A stretch of DNA of 64,000 nt from assembly GCF_024385575.1 (NCBI RefSeq), contig NZ_JANFMV010000001.1:2137681-2201680 (forward strand), in the 5' to 3' direction. A program made the position numbers and the translations under genes. Below are positions 62,251 through 64,000 of the stretch, piece by piece. Each line of letters starts with the position of its first letter. Position 1 is the first letter of the stretch. The DNA comes from Rhizobium sp. NRK18 (GTDB lineage: Bacteria; Pseudomonadota; Alphaproteobacteria; Rhizobiales; Rhizobiaceae). Under the pieces are notes generated by a model. That model ran no database searches and was not told the DNA's origin. It saw nothing but the letters and a program-made list of their open reading frames with translations.

Positions 62251-63612
62251 CTACTCCCAGTCTTCCTTCGGCGGCTCGATCGCCTTGCCAAGACGGCGTT
62301 CGAGCGTCGTCGCCAGTTCGCCCGAAAGACGCAGGTCGATCCTGACCGACCCGTCTTCGAGATCCTCGCGGCCATCGACGATGGCGTTTTCATAGAGCCA
62401 CGGCAACAGTTTCAGCTGATCGGGCTGCAGAACGACGGAAGTCTCGGTGAGCACGCCCGACAGCCGGTCAGCGATATTGTCCAGGAGCGCGTCCAGCCCC
62501 TCGCCCGAGACGGCCGAGACGGCAAACTTGCCTTCGTTCGGCTGGGCCTTGGCCAAAAGCGTCTCGCGCGCTTCCGGCTCCAGCCGGTCGATCTTGTTCC
62601 AGACTTCCAGGACGCGGACGCCCTGGGCGGCCTCCTCGATGCCGAGATCGGCGAGAATGCGCGTCACGTCCTCGGCCTGCGCGGCGTTGTCCGGGTCAGA
62701 CATGTCGCGCACATGCAGGATGATATCGGCTTCGAGCACCTCTTCCAGCGTGGCGCGGAAGGCAGCGACGAGATGGGTCGGCAGGTCGGAGATGAAGCCG
62801 ACGGTATCGGACAGGATCACCGTGCGCCCATGCGGTAGCTTCATGCGGCGCATGGTCGGATCGAGGGTGGCAAACAGCATGTCCTCGGCAAGAACGCCGG
62901 CGCCGGTGATGCGGTTGAACAGCGTCGACTTGCCGGCATTGGTATAGCCCGCGAGCGCCACGATCGGATGCGGCACCTTGCGGCGTTTGGCGCGATGCAG
63001 CTGGCGTGTACGCACGACCTGCTCCAGCTCGCGCTCCAGCTTGACGATCTTGTCCTGCAGAATGCGGCGGTCGGCCTCGATCTGTGTTTCACCGGGACCA
63101 CCCATGAAGCCGGCACCGCCGCGCTGGCGTTCAAGGTGGGTCCAGCTCCTGACCAGCCGGCCCTTCTGGTAGTTGAGATGCGCCAGCTCGACCTGCAGCC
63201 GGCCTTCCTTGGTGGAGGCGCGGCGGCCGAAGATTTCGAGAATGAGGCCCGTCCGGTCGATGACCTTGGCGTTCCATTCGCGTTCCAGATTGCGCTGCTG
63301 GACAGGCGTCAACGGATGATCGACGATCACGAGGCCGGCGTCCAGCTCATCGAGAACCGCCTTGATCTCCTCGATCTTGCCGGTGCCGATCAGGGTCGCC
63401 GGACGCGGATCATTGACGAAGACCACTGCGCCGTGGACGATTTCGAGATCGATGGCGCGGGCGAGGCCGATCGCCTCTTCCAACCGGCTTTCCGGAAGGC
63501 GCTCGGGCTTCGGCGGCTGGTTGGACTTATTGTTGCGGCTCTCCTTGAGAACCGGAACAAGCACCACGGCACGCATATCGTCCCGGCGCATTTCCTGCTC
63601 CGGGACGATCAT
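62251..63612 (-). CDS. hflX: Ribosome-associated GTPase HflX
   Basis: A 453-residue GTPase. The N-terminal ATP/RNA-binding domain (residues about 20-200) ends with the helical ERQRGGAGFMGGPGETQIEADRR segment. The G domain follows: G1 GYTNAGKSTLFN, G2/G3 region with LSDTVGFISDLPTHLVAAFRATLEE and G4 VWNKIDRL. HflX splits stalled ribosomes and rescues translation under stress. It lies 44 nt downstream of hfq in the same direction, the classical hfq-hflX pairing. Confidence 0.96.
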   Translation of the reverse strand: MIVPEQEMRRDDMRAVVLVPVLKESRNNKSNQPPKPERLPESRLEEAIGLARAIDLEIVHGAVVFVNDPRPATLIGTGKIEEIKAVLDELDAGLVIVDHPLTPVQQRNLEREWNAKVIDRTGLILEIFGRRASTKEGRLQVELAHLNYQKGRLVRSWTHLERQRGGAGFMGGPGETQIEADRRILQDKIVKLERELEQVVRTRQLHRAKRRKVPHPIVALAGYTNAGKSTLFNRITGAGVLAEDMLFATLDPTMRRMKLPHGRTVILSDTVGFISDLPTHLVAAFRATLEEVLEADIILHVRDMSDPDNAAQAEDVTRILADLGIEEAAQGVRVLEVWNKIDRLEPEARETLLAKAQPNEGKFAVSAVSGEGLDALLDNIADRLSGVLTETSVVLQPDQLKLLPWLYENAIVDGREDLEDGSVRIDLRLSGELATTLERRLGKAIEPPKEDWE

Positions 63613-63656
63613 GTCCGGTGTTGTACTTCGCTTGGCGGAAATAGCCGCTAATCCTG

Positions 63657-63899
63657 TCAGGATGCCGATTCTTCGCTCTCGAACATCTGCAACGGCTGAC
63701 CCGGCATGATGGTCGAGATCGCATGCTTGTAGACGAGCTGGGAATGCCCGTCACGACGAAGAAGCACACAGAAATTGTCGAAAGATGTCACCACTCCCGT
63801 CAGCTTTACGCCGTTGATCAGGAAGATGGTCAGTGAGATTTTTTGCTTGCGAACTGTATTGAGAAACAGGTCTTGCAGATTCTGAGAACGTTCCGCCAT
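63657..63899 (-). CDS. hfq: RNA chaperone Hfq
   Basis: An 80-residue Hfq, typical length for rhizobia. Sm1: [42 protein letters not shown]. Sm2: [12 protein letters not shown], with the RNA-contacting Tyr-Lys-His. The C-terminal tail is short and acidic (FESEESAS). It binds small RNAs and mRNAs as a hexamer. The ATG at 63899 is preceded by AAGGAAAGAAAGAATCGGCGCA. The last 101 nt of the window are its upstream region. Confidence 0.98.
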   Translation of the reverse strand: MAERSQNLQDLFLNTVRKQKISLTIFLINGVKLTGVVTSFDNFCVLLRRDGHSQLVYKHAISTIMPGQPLQMFESEESAS

Positions 63900-64000
63900 T
63901 GCGCCGATTCTTTCTTTCCTTTTTTGCCGGAGCGGTTCTGCCGATCCAGTGTCATGCCAAATCCAAATTGCCTCGCATGTGTAATCGGAATTTCACACGC

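Noticed and set aside
63900..64000. A sigma-54-like promoter before hfq (TGGCATG followed by TGGAT)
   Set aside because: The -12 element lacks the required GC and is only a loose match; not reported as a promoter.

Overview
The window looks like a 64 kb stretch of chromosome from a member of the Rhizobiaceae (Alphaproteobacteria; Rhizobium, Agrobacterium or a close relative). The grounds are the GC-rich coding bias, a CTTGAC/CTATAT-like promoter, and gene content typical of that family: hfq-hflX, a glycine-riboswitch-controlled gcvTHP operon, cysG-DUF2849-cysI-DUF934, RluC-HAD-ATP12, PAS_5 and tandem PilZ proteins. I see no insertion sequence, prophage, integrase, CRISPR array or rRNA. It reads as conserved core chromosome with a few sporadic genes.

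Layout. 1-3.3 kb: end of a DUF2336 gene, a CitE-like protein, a flavin reductase/nitroreductase pair and a secreted three-repeat protein. 3.3-8.9 kb: thrS, a membrane GGDEF-EAL protein and a divergent methyltransferase. 8.9-12.7 kb: a NifU-like/yidD/SnoaL-like unit on the minus strand, divergent from folE-hisI, then a patatin-like phospholipase. 12.7-18.3 kb: CBS protein, rhomboid protease, a candidate small RNA, a PAS_5 protein, a tandem PilZ protein, a LapG-type cysteine protease and two membrane proteins. 18.4-25.1 kb: D-Ala-D-Ala carboxypeptidase, DUF1489, sdaA, a 33-residue membrane protein with its own ribosome binding site and terminator, then DUF599, an acyltransferase-like membrane protein and an ICMT-like methyltransferase. 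25.1-29.3 kb: MerR regulator with a palindromic operator, mgtE, a deformylase-like protein lacking metal ligands, lipB, tRNA-Leu(GAG) and an XRE regulator. 29.5-37.4 kb: EamA transporter, an unknown protein, an SRPBCC-site-2-protease fusion, a formaldehyde-detoxification operon (glutathione-dependent dehydrogenase ... S-formylglutathione hydrolase) with three extra genes inside, and an orphan alpha/beta hydrolase. 37.4-42.6 kb: a minus-strand run (HemG-like flavodoxin, crcB, rluC, HAD phosphatase, ATP12 chaperone, lipoprotein, queC) and a small acidic protein. 42.7-47.5 kb: tandem glycine riboswitch and gcvT-gcvH-gcvP. 47.6-52.6 kb: an orphan flagellar-rod-like protein, a two-component system divergent from three exported or membrane genes, and a GntR regulator. 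52.6-57.7 kb: assimilatory sulfite reduction (cysG, DUF2849, cysI, DUF934) and ferredoxin-NADP reductase. 57.8-64 kb: MFS transporter with TetR regulator and palindromic operator, nucleoside deaminase, mazG, DUF4424, hflX and hfq.

How the genes work together. cysG makes siroheme for cysI, and the neighbouring fpr could supply reduced ferredoxin. The gcv operon is gated by glycine through two aptamers. The dehydrogenase and hydrolase at the ends of the formaldehyde operon carry out successive steps. Several local regulators (MerR, XRE, TetR, OmpR-type) lie beside inverted or direct repeats that are good operator candidates. The most novel items are the 33-residue membrane protein, the candidate small RNA upstream of the rhomboid gene, the SRPBCC-S2P fusion, and a set of enzyme-like proteins (deformylase-like, NifU-like, CitE-like) that have lost canonical metal ligands. 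All functions are read from sequence alone, without database searches.
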